Shown: positions 50,101 through 60,543 of the stretch, piece after piece | Position numbering within the stretch: position 1 is the stretch's first letter | How the letters are laid out: every line of letters begins with the position of its first letter | Source of the DNA: Lobosporangium transversale | Taxonomy: Eukaryota > Mortierellomycota > Mortierellomycetes > Mortierellales > Mortierellaceae | Direction: 5' to 3' | Assembly (NCBI RefSeq): GCF_002105155.1 | Contig: NW_019028985.1 | Span: 62,001 to 126,000, forward strand | Length of the DNA stretch: 64,000 nucleotides | Notes under the pieces: generated by a model | The model's database searches: none | Seen by the model: only the letters and a program-made list of their open reading frames with translations | What the model was told of the DNA's origin: nothing | Translations under genes and position numbers: made by a program

Positions 50101-50525
50101 CTTCAAGTTCCGGTCAATGTCAGTGTCGCCTGTGGTGGAGTTCGTCACAGGTGATGCTCAATGCGGAAGGGGCCATTATCCAAGATGTAAAAGGCCTTGG
50201 GGGAATGCAAAAGGCGTTGTTGAAGCAGCATGGAGCTGTAGGAGAAGCAATAGCGCCAATTGGGTTCAAGGAAGCAAGCAAGAGACTGGGAGCGATGGCA
50301 GCTGTGGCCTCGAATCTTAAGCTACTAGGCAAGATGGAGAGGGACAAAGACAAGGTTCAAGCAAGTATTGTTCCACAAAAGACGACATGGATGACAAAGA
50401 TAAATGCGATAGACGCAAGTGTGAGCGAAGTTATAGAGGATGCAGATAGAGCAAATGGTTGTCGAGTGGCATGCAAGGTGTGTAATGCAACACATGTCAT
50501 CAGCGTGGAACATTCCCACGCGTAG
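44125..50525 (+). CDS. NACHT - pentapeptide - WD40 protein (fungal NLR-like STAND NTPase)
   Basis: Exons 44125-45844 and 45949-50525; 6297 nt, 2098 aa. The intron joins MRS|AEVLLKELAEDG. Domains in order: an all-helical region (1-680) starting with TPR/ARM-like helices (SPERALELAKFYLEHAAKTE, ELALELCLDAGTALSRAK); a NACHT NTPase with Walker A IQGDSGAGKST (about 690-700) and Walker B VLICDGYDES (about 760-770); an Asp-rich linker (about 1060); pentapeptide repeats ADLQGVRIPGADLSG ... GADLRKVNF ... KADLTGS (about 1146-1205); then about 15-16 WD40 repeats (about 1208-1935) with GH...SPxG...ASxSxDxTVRLWD pattern, enough for two propellers; finally a 165-residue tail. Such proteins switch by nucleotide-dependent oligomerisation and are linked in fungi to non-self recognition. 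No effector domain is recognisable at the N-terminus. The ligand is unknown. Confidence 0.9.
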
Positions 50526-51369
50526 AGTTGTAAAAAATTATAAAAAATATTTATTCAGGGACGAGAGTTGGCTTTGAAATAGGACCAAAAAATTCATAAT
50601 TCTTTGCCTTATTATTTGTCATGTTCATGTGTAAACAACTGGAGTGAATAGAGAGCATGTAGAAAAAAAAAGGAAGAAAAGGTTATTGATCAGATTGGCT
50701 GAATTGAATGGCCTGAGAGGACTGAAACGACGACCGACAACGATGATTTGGGTATTTCACATGTGAAATCGTCGTCACGAAGCAGCTATTTATCTTTTTT
50801 TTTTTTTTTTTTTTAAATCTCCTTTCTCCTCGTCAGCCTTCTCTTCTGATGTCAAAAAAAGATAAGCGGACCACCGCTACTGCATTGATTGGGTATGAAT
50901 CTTGGAAACTGTAATTGTCCTAAGAATGTAGATCGACAAGAAAAAGTAGGTAGTAAGCGATCGTTTGCTTTCTGCATGTAGGCCTTTCGAAAACAGTACA
51001 AGTATATACATGTAGAAGAAGTAAGGTAGAAAAGAAGCACACTCACGCTTTGTTTTTCCTTTTGATGTGCCCGGAAAAAGAAAGATACCGAAATAGTCGC
51101 AGTAACATGATTTTCTACATGCACGAAAGCCCTCATTTCAGACAATCAGCCACCAAATCAACTCGATCATCAAAGACAGTATTTAAAAAAAAAACTCCTC
51201 TGGTTCAAATGCCATGTCTAAAAAAAAAATAAATAAAAAGCAATAATCATAATTAAACCCCGCCTTCGTTTTTAAAAAGTTCCTCTTTTCTCTCTTCTTT
51301 CTCATCTCATCACTCTTCTTCCTTTTCTTCCTTTGCATTTCCAGCAATTTTTTTTTGTTGCATTTCGAA
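50526..51369. other. Intergenic, promoter of the elongase gene
   Basis: Downstream of the NACHT gene and upstream of ELO. It holds a 16-bp palindrome with an E-box core (50754-50769), T20 (about 50795-50814) and a pyrimidine-rich leader (51280-51350). Minus-strand frames are short and unsupported. Confidence 0.6.
50754..50769. promoter_or_regulatory. Palindrome ATTTCACATGTGAAAT with CACATGTG core
   Basis: A perfect 16-bp inverted repeat about 600 bp upstream of the elongase ATG. The centre CACATGTG is a CANNTG E-box, the type of site bound by bHLH dimers. A regulatory role is inferred. Confidence 0.4.
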
Positions 51370-52658
51370 ATGGCTTCCACATTCCTGGACAAGGTCAACT
51401 TCAGCATTGATCAACCTTTCGGTATCAAGCTCGATCCTTATTTCAATCAAGCCTATGAGTTCGTCACTGGAAAATCTATTGACTCGTTCGCCTTCCAAGA
51501 GGGTGTTACACCTTTCTCGACCTCAAATGAAGTTATTGTGTGGACTATCACCTACCTTGTCGTCATCTTTGGTGGCCGTGAGCTCATGAGGAATCAGGAG
51601 CCCTTCAAGCTCAAGCACCTTTTCATTCTCCACAACTTTTTGTTGACGGTTGCCTCGGGTGCTTTGCTTCTCTTATTCATCGAGAACCTAGTCCCTATGG
51701 TTGCCCGACATGGCCTCTTCTATGCTATCTGTGACGATGATGCCTGGACTCAGCGTCTCGAGTTGTTGTACTATCTTAACTATCTGGTCAAGTACTGGGA
51801 GCTGGCTGATACTGTCTTCCTTGTTCTCAAGAAGAAGCCACTTGGTAAGTCTATTTGTTGGGAGAAGCAATTGTGTCTGTGCGACCTGATCGTTTCACGA
51901 ACTCTTTGATCATAGAATGTGTTTGCTTGATAAAAGGAAGAAAGAGCGCAGAACTTTTTACCAGGACTCCGGAGTGAGAATGTTTTTTCTTTATTATCAA
52001 AGTCAATCGCTCTCTCCCCCATCGTCCTCTTCAATATGTTGGGCTTGATTTTTTTTTTTTTTCTTCCCACTCTCCGGAGATTGGCTGTCGGAAAAAAAAA
52101 AAAAAGATTAGGAGCCCTTGACCCGGTTTCCCAGTCCAATAGAACAAAAGGGTTAACATGTGCTGTAAATTATCCTTTCCTTTGATAGAGTTCCTGCATT
52201 ATTTCCACCACTCCATGACTATGGTCCTCTGCTTTGTCCAGCTCGGAGGGCGTACCTCTGTTTCTTGGGTTCCCATTGTCCTCAACTTGACTGTCCATGT
52301 CTTTATGTACTACTATTACATGCGTTCCGCTGCTGGTGTTCGCATCTGGTGGAAGCAATACCTCACCACTCTCCAGATCATCCAATTCGTCCTTGATCTT
52401 GGGATCATCTACTACTGCGCCTATACCTACTTTTCCTTCACCTACGCCCCCTACTTGCCCAACCATGGCAAGTGTGCTGGTACCGAGGGTGCTGCCGTCT
52501 TTGGTTGTGCTCTCCTGTCCAGTTACCTCCTGCTCTTCATCAACTTTTATATCCAGACCTACAAATCCAAGGCCAAGGCAGTCAAGAAAAACGGAGCCAC
52601 GAATGGCAAAGTTGTCAGTAATGGCAATGTCAAGAAGACCAAGACCAAGCACATCTAG
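51370..52658 (+). CDS. ELO: Fatty-acid elongase (ELO family, long-chain)
   Basis: Endoplasmic-reticulum 3-ketoacyl-CoA synthase that condenses malonyl-CoA with an acyl-CoA, extending it by two carbons. Exons 51370-51844 and 52189-52658; 945 nt, 314 aa, the usual ELO length. Family signatures: LELLYYLNYLVKYWELADTV FLVLKKK, the catalytic histidine box FLHYFHHS (H162-xx-H165-H166), TVHVFMYYYYMRSAAGVR and QYLTTLQIIQF. Multiple hydrophobic helices fit a seven-pass membrane protein. The lysine-rich tail ends KTKHI, matching the KxKxx ER-retrieval pattern. Similarity to Mortierella alpina long-chain (C16-type) elongase is striking and is the main taxonomic clue; exact chain-length preference cannot be read. 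The 344-nt intron is long for this window and carries two CTCCGGAG palindromes. The first in-frame ATG is used. Confidence 0.94.
51966..52080. promoter_or_regulatory. Two CTCCGGAG palindromes in the elongase intron
   Basis: ACTCCGGAGT at 51966-51975 and TCTCCGGAGA at 52071-52080 are perfect 10-bp palindromes sharing the core CTCCGGAG, 105 bp apart, in the only intron of the elongase gene. CCG/CGG half sites are typical of Zn2Cys6 regulators; function is inferred. Confidence 0.3.
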
Positions 52659-53439
52659 AAGCAAGCATCCATAGCCCGTCTTTTTTTATTTTTTTATTTT
52701 TATTTTGTTATTAGTTTTTAACTTGCTCACTACAAGGACTAACGAGGATTCAAGTGAACGAGAAAGAGGGAATGTATGAATGGATGTATGTGGGAGTATC
52801 TTGTACAATGTTCGCCTTAATCATTGTATCATTACATGAGGATCATAGAGCTATCAGAAGTACGCACGAACTTGAAAACAAGATCGACCCAACCATCATC
52901 ACCTTCTTATTCCTCTCCATTTTTACTTTATTTTTTTTTTTCATCCTATACTCGCAAAACAATCTTCATATTTTACGGACCATTACTATCCCGTAATACG
53001 ACGCTTCATGGTTATACTTTATCTTTGATAGAAAGTCTCGCTCATTTTCTCTAGCATGAAAATACTCCAAAGGAATAAAAAACATAGATGTATATAAAAA
53101 ACGCGAAATCAAAATTTATGTAACATGCAACAGGTCTTTGCCTTCGTACCACCACAAAACCCTGCTCAGTGATTGTTCAAATGCACACACATTCCACAAA
53201 AAAAAGTCACCCGAGACTAGGGGAGAGCAAGCCGAACCTTTTTCACTTTATTTTTTCCTCTTTTTACTTCCCCTTCCTTTAGTCTCTTTTTCTTTTTTCT
53301 TTTTCTTTTTTCTTTTTTTGCGCATTCATTCCACCTTCCTAACCGCCTCCCTAACCAAGAAGAAAATCCGAGAAAGCAGTATACGACCCGAAAACAAGAA
53401 AAAAAACCTCGTCATCTCCATTTGAAAAAAAAAAAAAAA
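52659..53439. other. Intergenic, ELO 3' flank / epoxide hydrolase promoter
   Basis: T-rich 3' flank followed by a pyrimidine-rich promoter (53240-53340) and A15 directly before the next start. AATAAAAAAC near 53085 could be a 3'-end signal. No gene is seen. Confidence 0.6.
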
Positions 53440-54939
53440 ATGGAAGCTCAACAACAACAACCCTACCAGAGTTCACTTGAGGATAGCTTTGTTTCCATCC
53501 ACGAGAAGATGGACTCAACCAATATGTTGGAGAGAGAAGTACAAGAAACTTCTAATGGGTTTGAACAACAGACTGAAAAATCTGAATTGATGGACCTTAA
53601 TGTGCCACGTCGGTTAAAACTCTCGGTTCGCAGAACAGAGGACCGAGCTGAGGCCACAGGAGCCACAGAAGGCCCAGGAACGGATAACTTTTTGTCGACT
53701 CTCAAGGCTCGGTTGGCAGCAACAGAATATCCGGATGAAATCGAGTCTGCTGGTTGGGGATATGGGATTGACACCAAGACCGTGAAGATGTTGACACAAG
53801 AATGGTTGCACCATTATAACTGGGAAGAGCAACTGGAACATTTGAACCGAGATTTTGAACATTGGACCTGTCGAGTCAATGGCTTAGATATTCATTATGT
53901 GAGACATGATCCATGGGCGGAAGAAGAAGGAGAAGAGATGGAAGCCAAGGCTTTTGCTGGTAAGAGTAAAGCCAATGAAAAAGGGGAGGTGATCATGCCG
54001 TTATTGTTGATTCATGGATGGCCTGGATCCTGGTATGAGTTTGGGAAAGCAATCCAATTGCTCAAGAAGAGAGGGCGTTTCCAAATTATTGTTCCTTCTT
54101 TGCCTGGATATGGCTGGAGCCAAGGTAACAAAAAAAAAAAAAAAAAAAAAAGAATACGCTTTGTATCATACCGTTCAAACCAATAACATATTTTATTATT
54201 TCCTTCTTCCTAAAGCACCTTCGCAGAAAAAGTTTGGCGTCCGAGAGATTGCCAAGACGCTGCATGAGCTGATGCAGTACCTTGGTTACAAGTATTATTT
54301 GGCACAAGGCGGTGACTGGGGAGCTATTATTACTCGAACACTCGCAACACTTTATCCGGATAGCTGTCTAGCGATTCATATCAATATGCTTCCATGTCTC
54401 CCCCCTCGACCTTGGACTCGTCCCTTCCAATCTCTAAAAGCCGCCACAGGCTTTCTTTTCCCTTCTCTGATATACAGAAACCATCCTCGTGAACAAGCCT
54501 CGGTTGAGGCACTAAAAGCCTATGCTATAGAAGAGGGAGCCTATTTCTTTATCCAGGCGACTAAACCCCAGACGCTGGGCCACGCACTGCATGATTCTCC
54601 TGTAGGGTTGTTGTCATGGCTGGGAGAAAAATATCTCTCTTGGGCGGACTTGGATCCGCACAAGCCAGAGACTTGGCCGTTTTCCAAGACTGAATTGTTG
54701 ACCCAGATCATGATCTACCATAGCACAGGGACTATCACCTCATCGACGAGGATTTATTACGAAGCCCATCATAATAAAGACGTTGAATGGATGCTCAAGA
54801 GTCCAGTTCCTCATAGGGTGCCTGTCGGTGTCGGTGTCTGGAATAAGGAGCTCTTCATGGTTCCAAAGGCCTGGGCAGAGTAAGTCCTTTGCATTATAAA
54901 AACTGCAAAAAGTTTGATCTGTAAATGCAATTTAACCTT

Positions 54940-54974
<35 letters not shown>

Positions 54975-55167
54975 CTTTTTTTTTTTTTTTTTTTTTTTTA
55001 TCTATAGTGACTGGATGAACATTCAGTCGTGGCATGAGTTCCCCAAGGGAGGACATTTTGCAGCATTTGAACGGCCGGTTGAGTTTGAGAAGGAAATCAC
55101 AGAGTTCTTTACTAAAGAGCAAGTTCTGGATCGCTTTTCCGCCAAGCGACTTGGCCTGAAGATCTAA
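53440..55167 (+). CDS. Epoxide hydrolase, EPHX1-like alpha/beta hydrolase
   Basis: Opens epoxides to diols through an aspartyl-ester intermediate. Exons 53440-54124, 54216-54879, 55008-55167; 1509 nt, 502 aa. After about 60 disordered Gln/Glu-rich residues comes the EHN N-terminal domain (VPRRLKLSVRRTED, STLKARLAATEYPDEIESAG, MLTQEWLHHYNWEEQ, LNRDFEHWTCRVNGLDIHYV). The hydrolase core has the oxyanion motif HGWPGS (192-197), PSLPGYGWSQAP, nucleophile Asp262 in QGGDWGA, and catalytic His466 in FPKGGHFAAFE; the acidic partner probably lies in WNKELFMVPKAW. Unlike mammalian microsomal EPHX1 no N-terminal membrane anchor is seen, so a soluble location is likely. An acidic insertion (EEEGEEMEAKAFAGKSKANE) precedes strand MPLLLIHGW. 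The intron tract TTTC repeats plus T23 precede the last exon. Confidence 0.92.
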
Positions 55168-55231
55168 CAAAACAACGAATCATCTTAACTAGATCTAAAT
55201 TATTGCGTATATGATATTGCCAGATAAAAAC

Positions 55232-55264
<33 letters not shown>

Positions 55265-55359
55265 AAACATCTTTTTTATTTTTATTGCTAATGTACAAAG
55301 TAAAACAGTTGATCCTTGCCTTATCTTGTCCTCCCCAATAAGACCTTCAACTTCTACCA

Positions 55360-56296
55360 TTACTTCTTACGATCCGCCTTCCACTTATACTTTGCAAGAC
55401 CATCCTTGTCCACACCAATTTTCTGTCTCCTGCCCTTGAGCATTAGATTTTTACGAAGGGTCATCTCCTGTTCCAACTTTGACATTGTTTCTTCCCTTTC
55501 CATCCTTGAAATCAGCTCCTTCATGGCCTGTTGACGTTCCTTGGCTGTGGCCTTGACCTCTGCCTTGTTCACATGCGGGGCAATCAATTGCTTCTTCAGT
55601 TGTTCTGTCCTAGGTCGGTTGAATTTCCGGTGTACAAGCTCCGGTGCAGTATCAAAGTGTTTTGCGGGATCAAAACTCTTGACTAAAGAGCAATAGATGA
55701 GGAACTGTTAATATATAATAATAACAATGATAGTAATAATAGTAATAAAAAAATAAAAAATAAAAAAAGAAGCTCATATCGGAGGGGAGGGGGTTTCTAC
55801 CTTCATCTTCGTTATCGACAAAGACAATATGGTTTTTCGGCTTTTGTATCGAACTAGAGCCGCTGTTTAATGATCCGGATGGTTCTTCATCATCATCTCC
55901 AAACTCTCCAGGTGCATCACCCACATCATCCAAAAGAACCATGCTCTGTTGCATCCTTTCGATCCGTTTACGTCCAATATCACGTTGTTGAGTCACATAA
56001 TTCAGATCCTGAGTGCTGAGGAGTTTCAAGAAATCATGGGAGAACTTTTGGTTGCGTTCCGTGATATGAACACCCTCCTTAGTCCGGGTATTAATCATCT
56101 TGAAATAGAATTCATCTGGGTTACGGAACGCTGCCTTTTCACGCATAGCCTTAAGACGATCCTGTTTGGAATGATAGTCGCGTGCACGAGCGACATAATC
56201 TTTTTTCTTCTCAAGAAGACCATACTTTTGACGAGCCAGGGGCTGAGCACGCTCCTTGTGGTTCCGCCGATGAACGGCATTGCGAAGAGATGACAT
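55360..56296 (-). CDS. UTP11: U3 snoRNP-associated protein Utp11
   Basis: SSU-processome component needed for 18S rRNA maturation in the nucleolus. Minus-strand exons 56296-55801 and 55682-55360; 819 nt, 272 aa (yeast 250). The family start is clear: MSSLRNAVHRRNHKERAQPL, then GLLEKKKDYVARARDYHSKQ, AAFRNPDEFYFKMINTRTKE and YVTQQRDIGRKRIERMQQSM. An acidic insertion (EFGDDDEEPSGS) and NHIVFVDNEDE precede the intron, then VKSFDPAKHFDTAPELVHRK and a basic coiled-coil C-terminus ending WKADRKK. Tail-to-tail with the epoxide hydrolase gene (192 bp apart) and head-to-head with Gemin2. Confidence 0.94.
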
Positions 56297-56455
56297 TATG
56301 GAGATTTTATGAAATGCGAATACGGTTGTCTTGAAAAGATGATTGTAACAATGACTTTAGAGACGGTAAGGAGAGAGAGAGCCAGTAAAGCTTGCTTGTC
56401 TTGTCTCAAAAAGAGAATGCAAAGAGACACTGGTTGATGGCGAATCCTTTTTCTG

Positions 56456-56491
<36 letters not shown>

Positions 56492-56651
56492 CAAATAGTG
56501 ACTGTTAATCAATGTTGCCTAATTTAAGGGTCATCCATGTCAGTTACCCTCTAGAATGAATAAGTGTACTGTGTAATGAGGAAGCTCATTCACTCGACTT
56601 GCATTGACCTGTAGGAATACAGCTTTGGCTCATCTTTTTCTCTCTTTCGCA
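56297..56651. promoter_or_regulatory. Divergent promoter, UTP11 and Gemin2
   Basis: 355 bp between the two start codons, with A35 (56456-56490), the longest homopolymer in its neighbourhood, near the middle. Such a tract usually keeps nucleosomes off; shared regulation is inferred. Confidence 0.5.
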
Positions 56652-58348
56652 ATGGATGATATACTACCTAGCTCTGGAGAGGAGTACCTGCGCATGGTTA
56701 GGTACCGTTTTGCATGCACTCGCTTTTCACTTCTCACCCATGCGTGTACTGCGTGACTTTAACTTTTTTATTTTTGCACTTTTAATAGAGCGCAAGCAAA
56801 ATCATTCCCCGTAGTTGTGGTAGCTCCCCAAGCACAAGAGTATCTTTCCACCAAGAACACATCTTTAAAATATAAGACAGATTGGAACTCCTGCCGGCCT
56901 GCGCCAGAGGGCTGCGCCCCCATTAAAGAATGGAAGGAGAACTTCATGAAAGAATTTGAGTTGGAAAGAGCGCGTTTGAAGAAATACAAGTCATTGTTGG
57001 CTCAAAGAAATCGTTTTGACAAAAGAAACGCATCGTCATCCAAGAGCTGTAGTGATCAAGAACAAAGGACTCAGTCTATACCTCTTTTGATTATGGCGTC
57101 ACATGATACACCATTGCCACATATGTTTGATGAGCAACAATGGCGCGTATTGTTATATGGAGCTACAAGGGTTCCAACTGTTGCTGCTGCTGCTGCTACG
57201 CCTGTTACTGTTGATACGAGCGTGGTAACAGTTCCTAACGAGGTAGATATCAAGGAATCGACATTCCTATCAGACACGACAGTATCAATAGAAAATGCAA
57301 CGACAATGACAGCTACTGCTAGCTTTCCTACAGAGGAGGAAGAACCATCACTGCAACAAGATGTCAAGTTGGCTCCACAAGATGCATCTATATCGGACGT
57401 AGTGCCAGTGGCAGCAGCAGCAGAGCTCCGGCCTCTGGTAGAATCACTGTCTCAACCACTAGCCTCACCATCACTATTGCCATTGCCATTGCCAATACCA
57501 GTACCTGCAACATCAAAGTTGACAAAAGCACAAGGGATGATGCCACATCCTCTATTCTTGGTACGTTTGAACCAAGGATATCTAATCCAGTTACTCAAAT
57601 ACCATTTACGATGGATGGCTGAAGACGACATTACAGATCATCAGGTAATTTTAGCAAACGGAGAGTCTGTACGTGAGAGACGGATGTGTGTGTATGTGTG
57701 TGTGTGAGAGAAAGTCGCGTCTGTGCTGTAAAGTCTGTTGCTATTATCTAATATTCTATTGGTACAAGTGTACTAAAAAAAAAAAAAAATGAAAACTGGT
57801 AATCTTTTACCGCCCTTTTTTTTTTTTTAAACATCTAGGGGAAATGGCTTTATGCACTGTTCCTGAAGCTCGATCCTCTACTAGAATCGGACCAAGTGTC
57901 GATCCTAAGGAGCATGGCTAAAAAATGCGCACGAATCCGATCACATCTCAACGTAAGCATTCATTTAAATGCATGCGTGCGTAACCACTTGGCTAGTATC
58001 TAATAGCACAGGCGGGAAGGGGGAGGAAAAAAAAAAAATTGTTTGATAATAATGCTTGTTCAGTAGGACCATAGATTGCGCAATACAGGAAAAAAAAAAC
58101 GGTCGTGGTCCTACTGTTCCCTGACCAACAAAGAAGCCCTATTTTAATTCAGAAGAAATTGATAGTGTTTAATGCTTATTGGTAAAAAGAGATATATATG
58201 CTAATCTATTTTTCTGCTGGATTTTTCCTTTTTTCATATCTGTATACTTTATTTTTTTCATTAGGTCCACTCTGGAAGCAAGCTCGCTACTGTCAATATG
58301 GTTATTACCATCGTAGCCCAGTTGTTTGGGCAGAGCGACTTGGAGTGA
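56652..58348 (+). CDS. GEMIN2: Gemin2/SIP1 (SMN-complex, snRNP assembly)
   Basis: Assembles Sm rings on snRNAs with SMN. Exons: 56652-56701, 56789-57644, 57839-57952, 58265-58348; 1104 nt, 367 aa. Exon 1 is 50 nt and joins as EEYLRMVRAQAKSFPVVVVA, the Gemin2 N-terminal signature. Next come the conserved W...FMKEFELERARLKKYKSLL region and, after a long insertion, the C-terminal helical domain: LVRLNQGYLIQLLKYHLRWM, GKWLYALFLKLDPLLESDQV, LRSMAKKCARIRSHLN and MVITIVAQLFGQSDLE, matching the Sm-binding end of Gemin2. The middle (about nt 57150-57540) is a low-complexity Ala/Thr/Val/Pro insertion not seen in animal Gemin2. Yeast Brr1 is the distant equivalent. Shares a promoter with UTP11. Confidence 0.9.
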
Positions 58349-58759
58349 TATGTACAACTAAATTGCATTTGCATGTATACCAAGTTTACTGCACCGACAT
58401 ATGACAGTAATATTAATAGTTTATCAAAAATAAATAAATGAAATAAATATTTACATATAATATATAATATAATATATAACGAACGAAACAGGAAGAAGCG
58501 AAGAAGCAAGAACGCTCTGAACAACGTGACATTTCTTTGGTATCGACTGCATTTTTGCTGTAGCGCTGTACAGTAGACAATAGAGCACATGTATATAATA
58601 CATGTAGATGCTCTCCACTTTTTAGGGTCGCCTTACTGAAGGCAGAAAGCTCTTTGAACGATGACGCTGAAACGATAGCTGCTCCCTTTTTTTTTTTTTT
58701 TTTTTTTTACTTTATATATTTTTACTATCAATTGCCTATTGCTTGGGGTCCCAAGAAAG

Positions 58760-58793
<34 letters not shown>

Positions 58794-59515
58794 AGGAGGA
58801 GTGAGTATCAAAGATGCATAGTCTAAATGGCCTTTTTTTACAAGTTTATGTTGTAGTATCCGTCTACTTTTTTTTTCCTCTTTTCCTGCCTTTCTATTTC
58901 TTGGTAAAACGTGCCGTTGTACAAAAAAAAGAAAAAAAAAGCGCGATTGGTCCTTGATTGGTTGAATCTCATGGGAAGAAGGAGAAGAACCACGAGTGAA
59001 ATAAGAAAAGCAGGGGTCCCAACCATCTTTCATTTGCTCCACATATCCCGCACAAGTGAATTTTTTTTTATTTTTATTTTTTATTTTTTATTTTTTTTAT
59101 TCAATCTTGGATAAGAAAATTCCCTTTGGAAACAAAAACAAAAACAAAAAAAAAAAAAAGGGCGAGTCGAGTGAGCAAGAAGATGAGAAGACGATGGGCG
59201 AATCCAAGACCTTCCATCTCTCACCCTGACCATGGCTGTCTTTCTATTTATCAATCTAGTACTGTCGTAATGACAAAACTTTATCCCCATAGCTAGATCA
59301 TGACCAGTCGGGAGTGTAGAATCCTTTTTTTTTTTTTCTTTTCTTCTTTTCTATTTGGATCTGGATCTGACTCTGATTTTGGATCAGGATCTGAGGATGC
59401 AGTAAGATTGTCCTCGTGAATGAAGCTGAAAAGACTTTTTTTTTTTTTTTTTTCAATTGAAGATCGATATGAGCAAGAAAATGAAAATGAAAATATTTAA
59501 TATATTACATATAAC

Positions 59516-59549
<34 letters not shown>

Positions 59550-60543
59550 GCAATAATAACAATAGTAATAGTAAGATGATGACGATGACGATGACGATGA
59601 TTGTAAATGAATACTCATCTATAAGGCAGAGTAGAGGAACAGTCGAAGCTGTGGCACTGCAAATGCAAAAACGATGATGAAGTGAAAAAGTGAAAAATTG
59701 GTAGCTTGACAACTTGTGTGTAAGGATGTCCCTCCATTCGTATAGATATAGACATAGAGATATATAAATATTTATTAATTCAATTCATTTGACCCATTTA
59801 ATGGCTTTATACATTTTGTTTATCTTTCTTACTGCAGCTGGTGTGTTTAATTTACTTTTTACCTGTTTCCCGCTTCTTTTTTTATATTGCCTTCAAGCTT
59901 TGTCACTTTCGTTTTTCTTTTCCATTCTTTCTTCGCTTTCATTTTCATTTTCAAAAGTTTGTGCATTCCCCATCATCATCTCTTTCTCTTTTTCATTCTT
60001 TGTTATAACCACATTTTCAACTATCCTCGCGCTTCTCACGTACACTAACAATAGCCCGTTCCTGAATTTCTTCCTCTCTCCATCCTGACTTCACACCTTC
60101 ACCCAAAACCATACCACATCCTATACCAATCAACATCCAAATTGACAACTAACAGTCTTCTGAGTGTCTGTATATGCTAATCGATTACCCCATTCACTCC
60201 TACAATCGCACGCACGGAGAACTCTAAAGGTGGCGACCTATTCTTGTCCTTCGCGTGTTGTGACAGGAAAAAAATAAAAAAAAAGTGAATGTGAGTGAGC
60301 GGGCGAATAGGAAGATTTGTCACTTTTTCCCACTTTTCTTTCCTAATCTTCTTGCTTCTTGTCGAACCCTCTTGTTTCCTCCTTTTGTCTCATAATCCTT
60401 CTTTTCTTTCCTTCTCCCTTACCTCTATTATTACTCGTGGTTTTTTTTTTTTTTTTTTTTTTAAATCACTCCTTCTATTCTTTCAAATATCAAATACCAA
60501 GGCTTTTTTTTTCTTTTTTCCTTCAAAATAAATTTACAAAGCA
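58349..60543. other. Intergenic, about 2.2 kb, repeat-rich
   Basis: No gene is supported. T22 (58687-58708) and A29 (58763-58791) form an inverted pair; an AAT microsatellite (59515-59549) is followed by GATGAC repeats (59576-59600); short T runs lie at 59436-59453 and 60440-60462. The last 500 bp are a pyrimidine-rich promoter/leader of the next gene. Confidence 0.65.

Noticed and set aside
45906..50525. Second NACHT-region frame as an independent gene starting at 45906
   Set aside because: The ATG lies inside a GT-AG intron; splicing 45844 to 45949 joins both frames into one protein in phase.
59461..59712. AAT/GATGAC microsatellite as a CRISPR-like array
   Set aside because: Simple 3- and 6-bp repeats without spacers.
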